From the NCBI RefSeq assembly GCF_048269565.1, contig NZ_JBLXIK010000007.1, forward strand, positions 62,001 to 126,000: a stretch of 64,000 nucleotides of DNA, written 5' to 3'. The translations under genes were made by a program, and so were the position numbers. This document shows, piece by piece, positions 24,571 through 32,791 of this stretch. The DNA comes from Maricaulis sp048269565 (GTDB lineage: Bacteria > Pseudomonadota > Alphaproteobacteria > Caulobacterales > Maricaulaceae). The notes below the pieces were generated by a model. The model was not told where the DNA came from. It did no database searches and saw only the letters and a list, made by a program, of their open reading frames with translations. Within the stretch, counting starts at the first letter, position 1. Each line of letters starts with the position of its first letter.

Positions 24571-26343
24571 ATGGACGATACGCCGCTGCCATCCGACGAG
24601 ACAGGCGCAGCGGAGGCGCTGATGCCGGGGCTCGATCTGCCCCAGGCCGGCCCCGTCCCCGGCTACCAGGTATTGGCGCGCAAATACCGTCCCGACACTT
24701 TTGAAGACCTGATCGGCCAGGCAGCCATGGTGCGCACGCTGACCAATGCCTTCGCCGCCGGCCGCATCGCTCATGCCTACATGCTCACGGGCGTACGCGG
24801 GATCGGCAAGACGACGACGGCGCGCCTGATCGCGCGGGCGCTGAATTTCCGCAATGCGGAGATCAACCAGCCCTCGATGAAGCTCGATGTCCGCGGCGAG
24901 CATTGCGACGCCATCGCCCGCTCGGCCCATGTCGATGTGATGGAGATGGATGCCGCCTCGCGCACCGGTGTCGGCGATATCCGCGAGATCCTCGAGGGCG
25001 TGCGCTACGCCCCGGTATCGGCGCGCTACAAGGTCTACATCATCGATGAGGTCCACATGCTCTCGACCTCCGCCTTCAACGCCTTGTTGAAGACGCTGGA
25101 GGAACCGCCCGAGCACGCCAAATTCATTTTCGCCACCACCGAGATCCGCAAGGTGCCGGTGACGGTGCTGTCGCGCTGCCAGCGTTTCGATCTCAAGCGG
25201 ATCGACCGCGACGTGCTCACCGACCATCTCGAGCGCATTTGCGGCCTCGAATCAGCCTCGGTCGAACGCGACGGCCTGTCGCTGATCTCCCGCGCGGCCG
25301 AAGGTTCGGTGCGCGATGCCTTGTCGCTGCTCGACCAGGCCATCGTCCAGGGCGCCGAGGCCGACGGGCCCGTTTCCGCGACCCAGATCCGCGACATGCT
25401 TGGTCTGGCCGACCGGGCCCGCGTTCTCGACCTGCTCGAACACGCGCTCGGGGCGCGGACCAGCGATGCGCTGAGCGAACTGACCTCACTCTATGATGCC
25501 GGCGGTGACCCCGTCGTCATCACCCGCGATCTGCTCGACTATGTTCATGCGATTTCGCGCGTGAAGGCGGTCGGGTCCGGGGCTGATCTCGGAGAGGCGG
25601 CCGATACGGTGCAGCGCCTCGCGGCGATTGCCGAAAGCCAGAGCCTGGCCCAGCTGACCCGTTTGTGGAAATTGCTGCTGACCGGGCTGGAGGATGTCCG
25701 CAAGGCGCCTGACCCGCTTGCCGCTGCCGAGATGACGCTGCTGCGTCTGGTCGCCGCCTCGATGCTGCCGCCGCCGGAAGACGCGGCCCGCCTGCTCGCC
25801 AGCCAGCCACCGGCTGCGCCGGACAGGGAGGCGCCGGGAAAGCCTGAGCCGGCCGCTGCGCCGGCCAGTTCCGGTGCCGTGATGCCGGCGGTCCCTGTCG
25901 CGGAAGCCGCCGCCGAGCCGCTGGCCATGGCACAGGGGCCGGCCAGTTTCGAAGAGCTGATCGCCATGCTGCAGGAACGGCGCGATATCATCCTCCAGCT
26001 TGATGTCGAGCGCTGTGTGCGCCCGGTCTCGTTCAAGCCGGGTGCGATGACCTATCAGCCGGCCGAGGACGCGCCGTCCGATCTGGCGCAACGCCTGTCG
26101 AAGCGCCTGCAGGAATGGACCGAGACGCGCTGGATGATCCTCGCCGATGCCAATGCCAAGGGCGGCGAGACCTGGTCGGAACGGCGCCAGCGCGGCAAGC
26201 AGGAAAGAATGGCGGCGGTGCGCAGTGATCCGGCGGTGGAAGAGGCGATGCGGCTCTTCCCGGGCGCCGAGATCGTGCGTGTCATCGAAGCCGCCCGACC
26301 CGACGACACTGATGACACCAGCCAAGCGGAGAATCGCGCATGA
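24571..26343 (+). CDS. dnaX: DNA polymerase III subunits gamma/tau
   Basis: 590 aa. It is the clamp-loader ATPase of the replicative polymerase. Seen are LARKYRPDTFEDLIGQ, Walker A GVRGIGKTTTARL (residues 74-86), MEMDAASRTGVGDIREILEG, YKVYIIDEVHMLSTSAFNAL, LKTLEEPPEHAKFIFATTE and the sensor LSRCQRFDLKR. The zinc-binding cysteines usual before 'DxxEMDAAS' are mostly missing: only C112 remains in GEHCDAIARSAH. An Ala/Pro linker (about 410-450) leads to the tau-type C-terminus. The stop overlaps ybaB by ATGA. No clear frameshift heptamer for a gamma form was found. Confidence 0.94.
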   Translation: MDDTPLPSDETGAAEALMPGLDLPQAGPVPGYQVLARKYRPDTFEDLIGQAAMVRTLTNAFAAGRIAHAYMLTGVRGIGKTTTARLIARALNFRNAEINQPSMKLDVRGEHCDAIARSAHVDVMEMDAASRTGVGDIREILEGVRYAPVSARYKVYIIDEVHMLSTSAFNALLKTLEEPPEHAKFIFATTEIRKVPVTVLSRCQRFDLKRIDRDVLTDHLERICGLESASVERDGLSLISRAAEGSVRDALSLLDQAIVQGAEADGPVSATQIRDMLGLADRARVLDLLEHALGARTSDALSELTSLYDAGGDPVVITRDLLDYVHAISRVKAVGSGADLGEAADTVQRLAAIAESQSLAQLTRLWKLLLTGLEDVRKAPDPLAAAEMTLLRLVAASMLPPPEDAARLLASQPPAAPDREAPGKPEPAAAPASSGAVMPAVPVAEAAAEPLAMAQGPASFEELIAMLQERRDIILQLDVERCVRPVSFKPGAMTYQPAEDAPSDLAQRLSKRLQEWTETRWMILADANAKGGETWSERRQRGKQERMAAVRSDPAVEEAMRLFPGAEIVRVIEAARPDDTDDTSQAENRA

Positions 26344-26663
26344 CCGATTTGATGGGATTGATGAAGCAGGCGCAGGCCATGCAGCAGAAAATGACCGAGG
26401 CGCAGGAAAAACTCGCCGCCAGCCAGGTGATCGGCGAGGCCGGTGCCGGCCTGGTGACGATGACGCTGAGCGGCAAGGGCGAGATGCGGGCGCTGTCGAT
26501 CGACCCCTCCCTGCTCGACCCGACCGAAGGCGAGGTTATCGAGGATCTGGTGATGGCCGCCCATAATGATGCCAAGCGCAAGATGGATGCGCTGCAGCAG
26601 GAGGTGATGAAAGAGGCCGCTGGCGGTCTGCAATTGCCCCCCGGCATGTCCATGCCCGGCTGA
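26340..26663 (+). CDS. ybaB: Nucleoid-associated protein YbaB/EbfC
   Basis: 107 aa. It matches the YbaB family: LMKQAQAMQQKMTEAQEKLA, then GLVTMTLSGKGEMRALSIDP, LLDPTEGEVIEDLVMAAHND and LPPGMSMPG. These small dimeric proteins bind DNA and coat the nucleoid. The ATGA overlap with dnaX and the recR start 20 nt later make the usual dnaX-ybaB-recR operon. Confidence 0.94.
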   Translation: MTDLMGLMKQAQAMQQKMTEAQEKLAASQVIGEAGAGLVTMTLSGKGEMRALSIDPSLLDPTEGEVIEDLVMAAHNDAKRKMDALQQEVMKEAAGGLQLPPGMSMPG

Positions 26664-26682
26664 GCCGACTGGAGCTGACCTG

Positions 26683-27288
26683 ATGCGCACCGCCTCTGCC
26701 GGACCCGAAATCGAACGCCTGATGGCCCTGCTGGCCAAACTGCCCGGCCTGGGGCCGCGCTCGGCACGGCGGGCGGCGCTGCACCTGCTCGGCAAGCGTG
26801 ACAGCCTGATGCGCCCGCTGGCCGAAGCGCTCGGCGATGCCGCCGACAAGATCGGCGCCTGCAGCGAATGCGGCAATCTCGATGTCACCGACCCCTGCGC
26901 TGTCTGTGCCTCGCCGGGCCGGCAACCGGCAGCAATCTGTGTCGTCGAGACGGTTGGCGATCTGTGGGCGCTGGAGCGGGCCGGGGCCTTCAAGGGGCGT
27001 TATCATGTTCTGGGCGGCGTGCTCTCGGCCCTCGACGGTGTCCGCCCCGAGGATCTCAACATCGCCAAGCTGATCGAACGCGCGGCGCGCGACGAGATTT
27101 CCGAGATCGTTCTGGCCCTCAACGCCACGGTCGACGGCCAGACGACGGCGCATTATCTCGCCGACAAGCTGCAGCCCACGGGTGTGTCCGTCACCTCGCT
27201 GGCGCGCGGTGTGCCGGTGGGCGGCGAGCTCGACTATCTCGATGACGGCACGCTCGCTGCGGCCTTCCGCAGCCGGGCGGCAGTCTAG
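26683..27288 (+). CDS. recR: Recombination mediator RecR
   Basis: 201 aa, the family's usual length. It acts with RecF/RecO to load RecA at gaps. The helix-hairpin-helix LLAKLPGLGPRSARRAALHL is followed by a C4 zinc finger (C60, C63, C72, C75 in CSECGNLDVTDPCAVC) and a Toprim domain (ICVVETVGDLWALERAGAFK, YHVLGGVLSALDGVRPEDLN). The C-terminal SLARGVPVGGELDYLDDGTL Walker B-like motif is intact. Confidence 0.95.
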   Translation: MRTASAGPEIERLMALLAKLPGLGPRSARRAALHLLGKRDSLMRPLAEALGDAADKIGACSECGNLDVTDPCAVCASPGRQPAAICVVETVGDLWALERAGAFKGRYHVLGGVLSALDGVRPEDLNIAKLIERAARDEISEIVLALNATVDGQTTAHYLADKLQPTGVSVTSLARGVPVGGELDYLDDGTLAAAFRSRAAV

Positions 27289-27393
27289 GCACGGCCGGCG
27301 GCGAAAAAACTCAATGGCCAGCCCTGCCCAAATATTCTAGCCTGCCCCAGGTGTCGGCCATACCCGCCGAGGTTGATCTGGAGTGCGCGCGAA

Positions 27394-28116
27394 ATGGGCA
27401 GGGAGTTGCAGCGGGACCTTCACGATGCCGACCGCCTGACACGCAAGACTGCAACGTTGATCTTTTGCGTCGGCCTGTTCATGGTCTCGCTGGTGCTCGC
27501 CGCGATGACGTCGGTGAAGATCCAGCAATTCCATTTTGGCAGCCTCTCCGTGCTGGTGCCGGCCGGCACGATCGCCTTCGGGCTGACCTATCTGGCCACC
27601 GACGTGATCAGCGAAGTCTGGGGGCGCACCTACGCGCTCTGTGTCGTCTTGATCGGCCTGCTGCTGCGCATCCTGGTGATCGTGCTGATCCTCTACGCGC
27701 TCTATGCCGAGGAGGTGTTCGGTTTCATTTCGGTGGCTGGCGGCTGGACGGCCGAGCGGCAGGAGGCCTTTGTCTCGATCATGTCGAGCGGCAATCGGCT
27801 CAATTTTGCCGGCATGGTGGCCTTTGGCGTCAGCGCAGTCACCGATGTCATGATCTTCCATTTTTTCCAGCGGCGCGATGCGGGCAAGAACCGGCTCTGG
27901 TTCCGCAACAATATCTCGACCATGGTGTCGCAGGCGCTCAACAGCGTCATCTTCATCACCGCAGGATTCGCCGGTGCCATGCCGCCGGAGCTGATCGGCA
28001 GCCTGATCCTGGGTCAGATCATCATCAAGATCCTGGTCGCGGCCCTGGATACGCCCGCTGTCTACCTGATCCGCAATTTCGCCGAGGGGCGCCGCCTGTT
28101 CGACTTTCGCGGCTAG
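27394..28116 (+). CDS. Queuosine precursor transporter (YhhQ/VUT family)
   Basis: 240 aa, six or so membrane segments. Family features are LVLAAMTSVKIQQFHFGSLS, TIAFGLTYLATDVISEVWG, and RLWFRNNISTMVSQALNSVI. YhhQ-type proteins import preQ0/preQ1 for tRNA queuosine; the exact substrate here is inferred. The ATG at 27394 has GGAG 10 nt upstream. Its TAG stop overlaps the convergent GNAT gene stop in the palindrome CTAG (28113-28116). Confidence 0.85.
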   Translation: MGRELQRDLHDADRLTRKTATLIFCVGLFMVSLVLAAMTSVKIQQFHFGSLSVLVPAGTIAFGLTYLATDVISEVWGRTYALCVVLIGLLLRILVIVLILYALYAEEVFGFISVAGGWTAERQEAFVSIMSSGNRLNFAGMVAFGVSAVTDVMIFHFFQRRDAGKNRLWFRNNISTMVSQALNSVIFITAGFAGAMPPELIGSLILGQIIIKILVAALDTPAVYLIRNFAEGRRLFDFRG

Positions 28117-29231
28117 AGCGACAGCGCCCGTGCCATGCTGGCCAGGCGCGGTGGCAGGCCGGATTCGAAGGCCGAGGCCTGGGCCCAGCGCCGGCGCAGG
28201 CGCACCGGAATCTCGGCAATGCGTTCCGGCATGACCCGGGCCGCCGCTTCGGCCAGCTCCCAGCTGCGAATGCCCAGTGCGGCCAGTCCGGTGGACAGGA
28301 CCCGGCCCTGATAGAGCGGCACTTCATGGCTGCGATAGTATTTCTTGTATTGGGCATCGCCGCCGCCGAGATCGACACGGGTGATGTTGCGGCTGCCGAG
28401 CTGTCTGAACAGGCCCTGCATCAGCAACAGGCCGGGTGAGTATTTCGCCAGTTCCGGGTCATAGGCCGGAAACCAGGAGTGATAGACACCGCCAGCGGCG
28501 AGGCCGAACTCGACGGCGGCGAGCCGGTCGCCGAACCAGAGTGCGGCGGTCAGGCCGCCAAACTCGCTGCCTTCATGGGCGCGCAGATCGGCCAACACAG
28601 CCTGGACCCAGTCAATCCCGAATACGTCGAGCTTGCCGGTGTCGCGGTATTGCGCCTGTTTCCAGTTGCGCAGGGCTTCGAACAGACGCCCGTCCGGATC
28701 GCCGAGCTCAACGCGGACCGGTCCGTGATCGCGCCCGGCATTTCGCTGCAGCCGCGCTGTCTTGCGGAAGTGTGAGGGGAATTCAGCCTGCTGGGCAGCG
28801 AAATAGGCGTCAGCGCCGGCAGCCAGATCGACAATGGCCGAGGCGTCGCGACAGCGCACCGCCGGATCATTATCAAGGCCGGGCCCGACCCAATTGTCGA
28901 ACACCAGTGCCGAACTGCGGCTGGCGGCGAGCACGGCCTTTGGCGCGTGCTGCCGGCCGGGCGCGGCGATAATGCCCTGGTAGTCGCTCATCGGTGCGCC
29001 GATCGGGCGGACGACGCCCTCACGGGCGGCATGATGCGGGAAGAAGCCGGTGATCTCACCCTGGTCCTCGAACACGGCGATGCGGACATCGTTCCGCACG
29101 CGCGCAACGCAGCGGGTGAACTCGAACCGCAGATAGGGGCTCGTCAGCTGGCCGCCGGGCGCAGCCCAGGCGTTCCATTGCGAGACCATCCTGTCGTCGA
29201 TGTCCCCGATCGAGACGATTTTTACGTCCAT
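28113..29231 (-). CDS. GNAT-like acetyltransferase, CelD/BcsL (FemAB-like) type
   Basis: 372 aa. The layout matches the Acetyltransf_6 group: an N-terminal GNAT half (LTSPYLRFEFTRCVARVRND, FFPHHA, GAPMSDYQGIIAAPG) and a C-terminal half with FRKTARLQRN, DVFGIDWVQAVLADL, LWFGDRLAAVEFGLAAGGVY, YSPGLLLMQGLFRQL and RVDLGGGDAQYKKYYRSHEV. Members are often linked to cell-envelope polysaccharide synthesis, but no such cluster is next to it here. The target is unknown. Confidence 0.8.
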   Translation of the reverse strand: MDVKIVSIGDIDDRMVSQWNAWAAPGGQLTSPYLRFEFTRCVARVRNDVRIAVFEDQGEITGFFPHHAAREGVVRPIGAPMSDYQGIIAAPGRQHAPKAVLAASRSSALVFDNWVGPGLDNDPAVRCRDASAIVDLAAGADAYFAAQQAEFPSHFRKTARLQRNAGRDHGPVRVELGDPDGRLFEALRNWKQAQYRDTGKLDVFGIDWVQAVLADLRAHEGSEFGGLTAALWFGDRLAAVEFGLAAGGVYHSWFPAYDPELAKYSPGLLLMQGLFRQLGSRNITRVDLGGGDAQYKKYYRSHEVPLYQGRVLSTGLAALGIRSWELAEAAARVMPERIAEIPVRLRRRWAQASAFESGLPPRLASMARALSL

Positions 29232-29367
29232 TCAACTACCCCGATGATGCCCCGGCTGGTGTGACGCAAGTTGCGGGCCGCAATGAACTCTCCTATTGGC
29301 AGGCGACAGCTTTTGTCCGGGCCGGTGTGCTAGGCTTGAGCTCGCCAATCAGATTCGGATGATTTCC

Positions 29368-30777
29368 ATGGATACCGCCACACTTCTCCCGCTTGCCGGC
29401 CTCGCGGCCCTCGCCCTGATCGCGATTGTGATTGCGATCGTTGAATTTCGCGCCCACGCCCGGGTCCGGCGCGAGCGTGACACGGCTGCCGCGACCCTGG
29501 CCGAGGAGCGGGGGATGCGGGCCAGCGCCGAGCTGGCGCTGGCGCGTGCAGAGGAGCGGGCGAGTCAACTGGCCGAGCTTGGCGAGAAACTGGCGGCCCA
29601 GACGGCTGCGCGCGAAGCCGCCGAGCAGAGCGTTGCCGCGATGCAGGCGCAGATCCGAGAACGCGAACGCGCCGTCGCCGAGGAGCGCGCCTCATTGTCG
29701 AAGATGGGCGAGGAAATCCGCGTCAAATTCACCGCGCTCGCCGGTGAAGTGCTCGATCAGAGCCAGAAGAAATTTCTCGAGCGTGCCGGCGAAACCTTCA
29801 AGGTCAGCCAGGAAAAGACCGAGGGCGGCGTCAAATCCGTCGTCGAGCCGGTCCAGAAGGGGCTGGAGGAATTCCGTGCACAGCTGGCGATCATCGAGAA
29901 GGAGCGTCACGCTCACAAGGGTGAACTCGACAATCAGATCAAGCAATTGTCCGAAGGTCTCTCGGTCCAGCACAAGGAAACCTCCAAACTGGTCAACGCG
30001 CTGCAGCGCTCCTCGACGACGCGCGGGCAATGGGGCGAGCGCACCGTCGAAAATATCCTCGAACTGGCCGGTTTGAGCGCCAATATCGATTATGAGGCCC
30101 AGCACCAGACCCGCGACAGCGACGGCAATGCGATGCGCCCGGATTTCGTGGTTCGCCTTCCCGGCGGGGGCCGTTTCGTGGTCGATTCCAAGGTCGCGCT
30201 GACCGGATATCTCGATGCGGTTGAAGCCGAGGATGACACGGCGCGCAAAAGCGCCCTGCAGCGCCATGCGGCCCAGGTTCGCACGCATGTGAAGCAATTG
30301 TCCAAGAAGGAATACGCCAATGCCGTCGATGGCGCGATAGACTTCGTGGCGCTCTTCATTCCCGGTGAGAGCTTCTACAGCGCCGCCATGGACCAGGACC
30401 CGGCCCTGTTCGATGACGCTATCGCCAAGGGCATCATTATCGTCACGCCGGCGACCCTGCTCGCCCTCGCCAAGGCTGTCTCCTTCGGCTGGCGCCAGCA
30501 GGCGCTGGAAGCCAATGCCGAGAAGATCGCGGCGCTGGGGGCGGAACTCTATTCGCGCCTCAGCACGTTCTCGGAATATCTCGGCCGCGTCGGTTCGGGC
30601 CTGAAATCGGCGACCTCGAACTATAACAAGGCCGTCGCCTCGCTGGAGACGCGGGTTCTGGTTTCTGCCCGGCGCATGTCGGAGATGAACGGGTCGACCC
30701 AGACCAAGACGATTGATGCGCCCGACCAGGTCGACGAAGCGCCGCGGGCCCTCGCATCTCCCGATGCGGCGGACTGA
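29368..30777 (+). CDS. rmuC: DNA recombination protein RmuC
   Basis: 469 aa. An N-terminal membrane helix (LLPLAGLAALALIAIVIAIV) is followed by a long coiled coil (about residues 35-215) rich in Glu, Ala and Arg. The RmuC nuclease-like domain has STTRGQWGERTVENILELAG, RPDFVVRLPGGGRFVVDSKV, DGAIDFVALFIPGESFYSAA and IIIVTPATLLALAKAVSFGW. RmuC limits recombination at inverted repeats in E. coli. The ATG at 29368 has a weak GGA upstream; the ATG at 29359 is an alternative. Confidence 0.92.
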   Translation: MDTATLLPLAGLAALALIAIVIAIVEFRAHARVRRERDTAAATLAEERGMRASAELALARAEERASQLAELGEKLAAQTAAREAAEQSVAAMQAQIRERERAVAEERASLSKMGEEIRVKFTALAGEVLDQSQKKFLERAGETFKVSQEKTEGGVKSVVEPVQKGLEEFRAQLAIIEKERHAHKGELDNQIKQLSEGLSVQHKETSKLVNALQRSSTTRGQWGERTVENILELAGLSANIDYEAQHQTRDSDGNAMRPDFVVRLPGGGRFVVDSKVALTGYLDAVEAEDDTARKSALQRHAAQVRTHVKQLSKKEYANAVDGAIDFVALFIPGESFYSAAMDQDPALFDDAIAKGIIIVTPATLLALAKAVSFGWRQQALEANAEKIAALGAELYSRLSTFSEYLGRVGSGLKSATSNYNKAVASLETRVLVSARRMSEMNGSTQTKTIDAPDQVDEAPRALASPDAAD

Positions 30778-30824
30778 AGTGTCCGTTTCTTGATTCCGCG
30801 CACCGCTCGCCCTATCTAGGGGCC

Positions 30825-31352
30825 ATGGCTGTCAGAGAAATCATCACCGTCCCCGATCCGCGCCTGAAACTGGTCTCCCAACCCGTCGAGCGGGTGGATG
30901 AGGAATTGCGCGATCTGATGGATGACATGCTGCAAAGCATGTACGCCGCCGACGGGATCGGCCTTGCCGCGATCCAGGTCGGCGTGCCCAAGCGCGTCAT
31001 CGTGATGGATCTGGCCAAGGCCGACGAGGCGCCGCAACCGCGCTATTTCGTCAATCCGGTGTTGTCCGACCCGTCCGACAATCTGCAGCCCTATGAAGAG
31101 GGCTGCCTGTCGGTGCCGACCGTGTTCGACGAGGTCGAGCGCCCGGACCGGGTCCGCATCCAGTATCTCGATTATGACGGCAAGCCCTGTGACGAGATCG
31201 CCGAGGGCATGTTTGCGGTCTGTATCCAGCACGAGATGGACCATCTCGAGGGTATTCTCTTCATCGACTATCTCTCGCGCCTGAAACGCCAGCGCGCCGT
31301 CCAGCGCGTCAAGAAGCTGGACAAGGACAAGACCCGCGACGACGCGGCCTGA
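30825..31352 (+). CDS. def: Peptide deformylase
   Basis: 175 aa. It removes the formyl group from new polypeptides. All three motifs are present: GIGLAAIQVG (44-53), EGCLSVP (92-98, metal Cys) and QHEMDHLEG (135-143, two metal His and the catalytic Glu). It forms the usual alphaproteobacterial neighbourhood rmuC-def-fmt, but fmt is now 3.5 kb away. The last 14 nt before the TGA recur at 32778-32791, marking the left edge of an insertion. Confidence 0.95.
   Translation: MAVREIITVPDPRLKLVSQPVERVDEELRDLMDDMLQSMYAADGIGLAAIQVGVPKRVIVMDLAKADEAPQPRYFVNPVLSDPSDNLQPYEEGCLSVPTVFDEVERPDRVRIQYLDYDGKPCDEIAEGMFAVCIQHEMDHLEGILFIDYLSRLKRQRAVQRVKKLDKDKTRDDAA
31337..31350 (+). repeat. Direct repeat, left copy (3' end of def)
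   Basis: CGACGACGCGGCCT, the last codons of def, is repeated exactly at 32778-32791. The two copies bracket the lower-GC DUF488 cassette and look like an insertion scar. Confidence 0.8.
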
Positions 31353-31393
31353 TCTCCTTTCCCCTAGGTGGTGCGCTGTAGTGATCGGCTGCA

Positions 31394-32173
31394 TCATTCA
31401 TGGGCGAAGAGATCATTCTGACTGGGGTTGTCTAACCTGATGATGCCGATCAGCAACCATGTCTGTTGATGCAGGGCATGGGTTCCAACGGCAAAAACGA
31501 CACCTTTACGACGATAGTCGCATTCATATTTGTTTTTTAGCCATTGAAGTGCTGCGTCTTCGGATTTGAGTTCTCGCCGGCGATTGAAGAACGTGGCGGA
31601 TGTTTCCCAATCCTCGCAGGAGTTTTGATGTGTCACCCCATGGGCGTCCACCCACTTGACGCGGAATACATATGGGCAGGGCTCCAGCGGGCGCACTGAC
31701 CGGTGGAGCAAACTTTCCTGATTAGCTAAGGCGTTGTGTTTGTTTTGTTCCTCAGCTAGAGCGCTCTCGGACTTCTTTCTCCAACCGAATGAAAATGTTG
31801 TCGGCCTTACGAGGGCGAGGGACTCTCCCCGCGCCACTGCTTCGCCGACACTAGCTCGGACGATGGAGTTCAAAAAGTGTGTTTCATTTTTGGGTGAGGT
31901 ACGCCCTAGGACTTCGATTGAATCTGGATCGACACGTTGGGTTTCCTTGCGCCCATCATGGCCGGGGTCCGTGTAGCGATAGCGAATCCGATCCCATCTG
32001 CGAAACTTTTGAGGATCTGCGAGAACTCTATACGGAACGGGGTGTTGGCGGACCCATTCCCCCTGCTTGTTAATGCCAGCGCAGCAGACTGTCTCCGAGT
32101 ACTTTCCGCTTGCATGCGGGATCGCTTTGACAAGGTTGAGGCATTCTCCCGCGAGACTATGCAGCCTGCTCAA
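31394..32173 (-). CDS. Unrecognised protein, partner of the DUF488 gene
   Basis: 259 aa, no family recognised. It looks soluble, without signal peptide or membrane segment. The N-terminal part is probably beta-rich (ETVCCAGINKQGEWVRQHPV, then RWDRIRYRYTDPGHDGRKET and VDPDSIEVLG). The middle is charged and helical, and the C-terminus has KGVVFAVGTHALHQQTWLLI. A TTG start at 32173 has GGGAG 9 nt upstream and lies inside the DUF488 gene (17-nt overlap), so the two are co-translated. Base composition is about 40-52 % GC by line, unlike the flanks. It probably works with the DUF488 protein. Confidence 0.65.
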   Translation of the reverse strand: MSRLHSLAGECLNLVKAIPHASGKYSETVCCAGINKQGEWVRQHPVPYRVLADPQKFRRWDRIRYRYTDPGHDGRKETQRVDPDSIEVLGRTSPKNETHFLNSIVRASVGEAVARGESLALVRPTTFSFGWRKKSESALAEEQNKHNALANQESLLHRSVRPLEPCPYVFRVKWVDAHGVTHQNSCEDWETSATFFNRRRELKSEDAALQWLKNKYECDYRRKGVVFAVGTHALHQQTWLLIGIIRLDNPSQNDLFAHE

Positions 32174-32612
32174 AAGACCGAACTCCCAAATGTTGAGTAC
32201 GGGAGCCTAACCGCTCATCGAGGATGTTGGAAATGATTTTGCGATGACAGGTTGCGGGGTCGCGCTCGTAGCAGAGCAGACAAATCGCTGCATCGTTCGC
32301 CAGTTCTACGACTTCCTCGAGCGCTTGCTGGGCTTCCGCTGAGTTGATGACCTCAGCATAAATTGCGCGGAACTTTGCCCAGTCCCCTGATCGCGCCGCT
32401 TCGCGCCCCTCTTTGGGGTCACCGAGAACTCGAAAGTGTTTATAGCCGATTCCACTGTTGGCGAGAGCCTCGGAGAGCGCGGTCTTGGAGAAGCCTTTTC
32501 GACGAGATTGAGCGCGGTCCCTGACGTCCACGATCATATCGATGTCGGCGAGCTTGAGGGTGTTGATGAAGGCCTCAAGGCTCGCTGCTTCATATCCGAT
32601 AGTCGCAATCAT
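32157..32612 (-). CDS. DUF488 family protein
   Basis: 151 aa. The DUF488 pattern is clear: MIATIGYEAASLEAFINTL, MIVDVRDRAQSRRKGFSKTA, GIGYKHFRVLGDPKEGREAA, the F..Y spacing in DWAKFRAIYAEV, and ICLLCYERDPATCHRKII with a Cys pair near a His (CYERDPATCHR). The biochemical role of DUF488 is not established as far as I know; the conserved Arg, Cys and His suggest a catalytic or metal-binding site. GGAG lies 7 nt before the ATG. It is the first gene of the lower-GC cassette inserted after def. Confidence 0.85.
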   Translation of the reverse strand: MIATIGYEAASLEAFINTLKLADIDMIVDVRDRAQSRRKGFSKTALSEALANSGIGYKHFRVLGDPKEGREAARSGDWAKFRAIYAEVINSAEAQQALEEVVELANDAAICLLCYERDPATCHRKIISNILDERLGSRTQHLGVRSFEQAA

Positions 32613-32777
32613 GGCATGTCTCCCTAGCCAAGAGAGCTAGAACGCGCTGGTTAATGAAGCAATACGGTCGGCGATCACACTTCGTATCCTTTTCGTGCCA
32701 TCCTTGCCCTTACGTGTAGCTTCCTGACGTCTCCTCAAGTTTCCATTGCGCCTGTCACCTACCGCACTGCGTGTAAT

Positions 32778-32791
32778 CGACGACGCGGCCT
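32778..32791 (+). repeat. Direct repeat, right copy (beside the pirin stop)
   Basis: Exact 14-nt copy of the def 3' end. Here it is followed by AG, so that def read into this copy would end in TAG, overlapping the pirin stop as CTAG (32790-32793). This is probably the original def-pirin junction. Confidence 0.8.

Noticed and set aside
24571..26343. Programmed frameshift giving a gamma form of DnaX
   Set aside because: No A-AAA-AAG-type slippery heptamer with a following stop and stem was found at the expected place.
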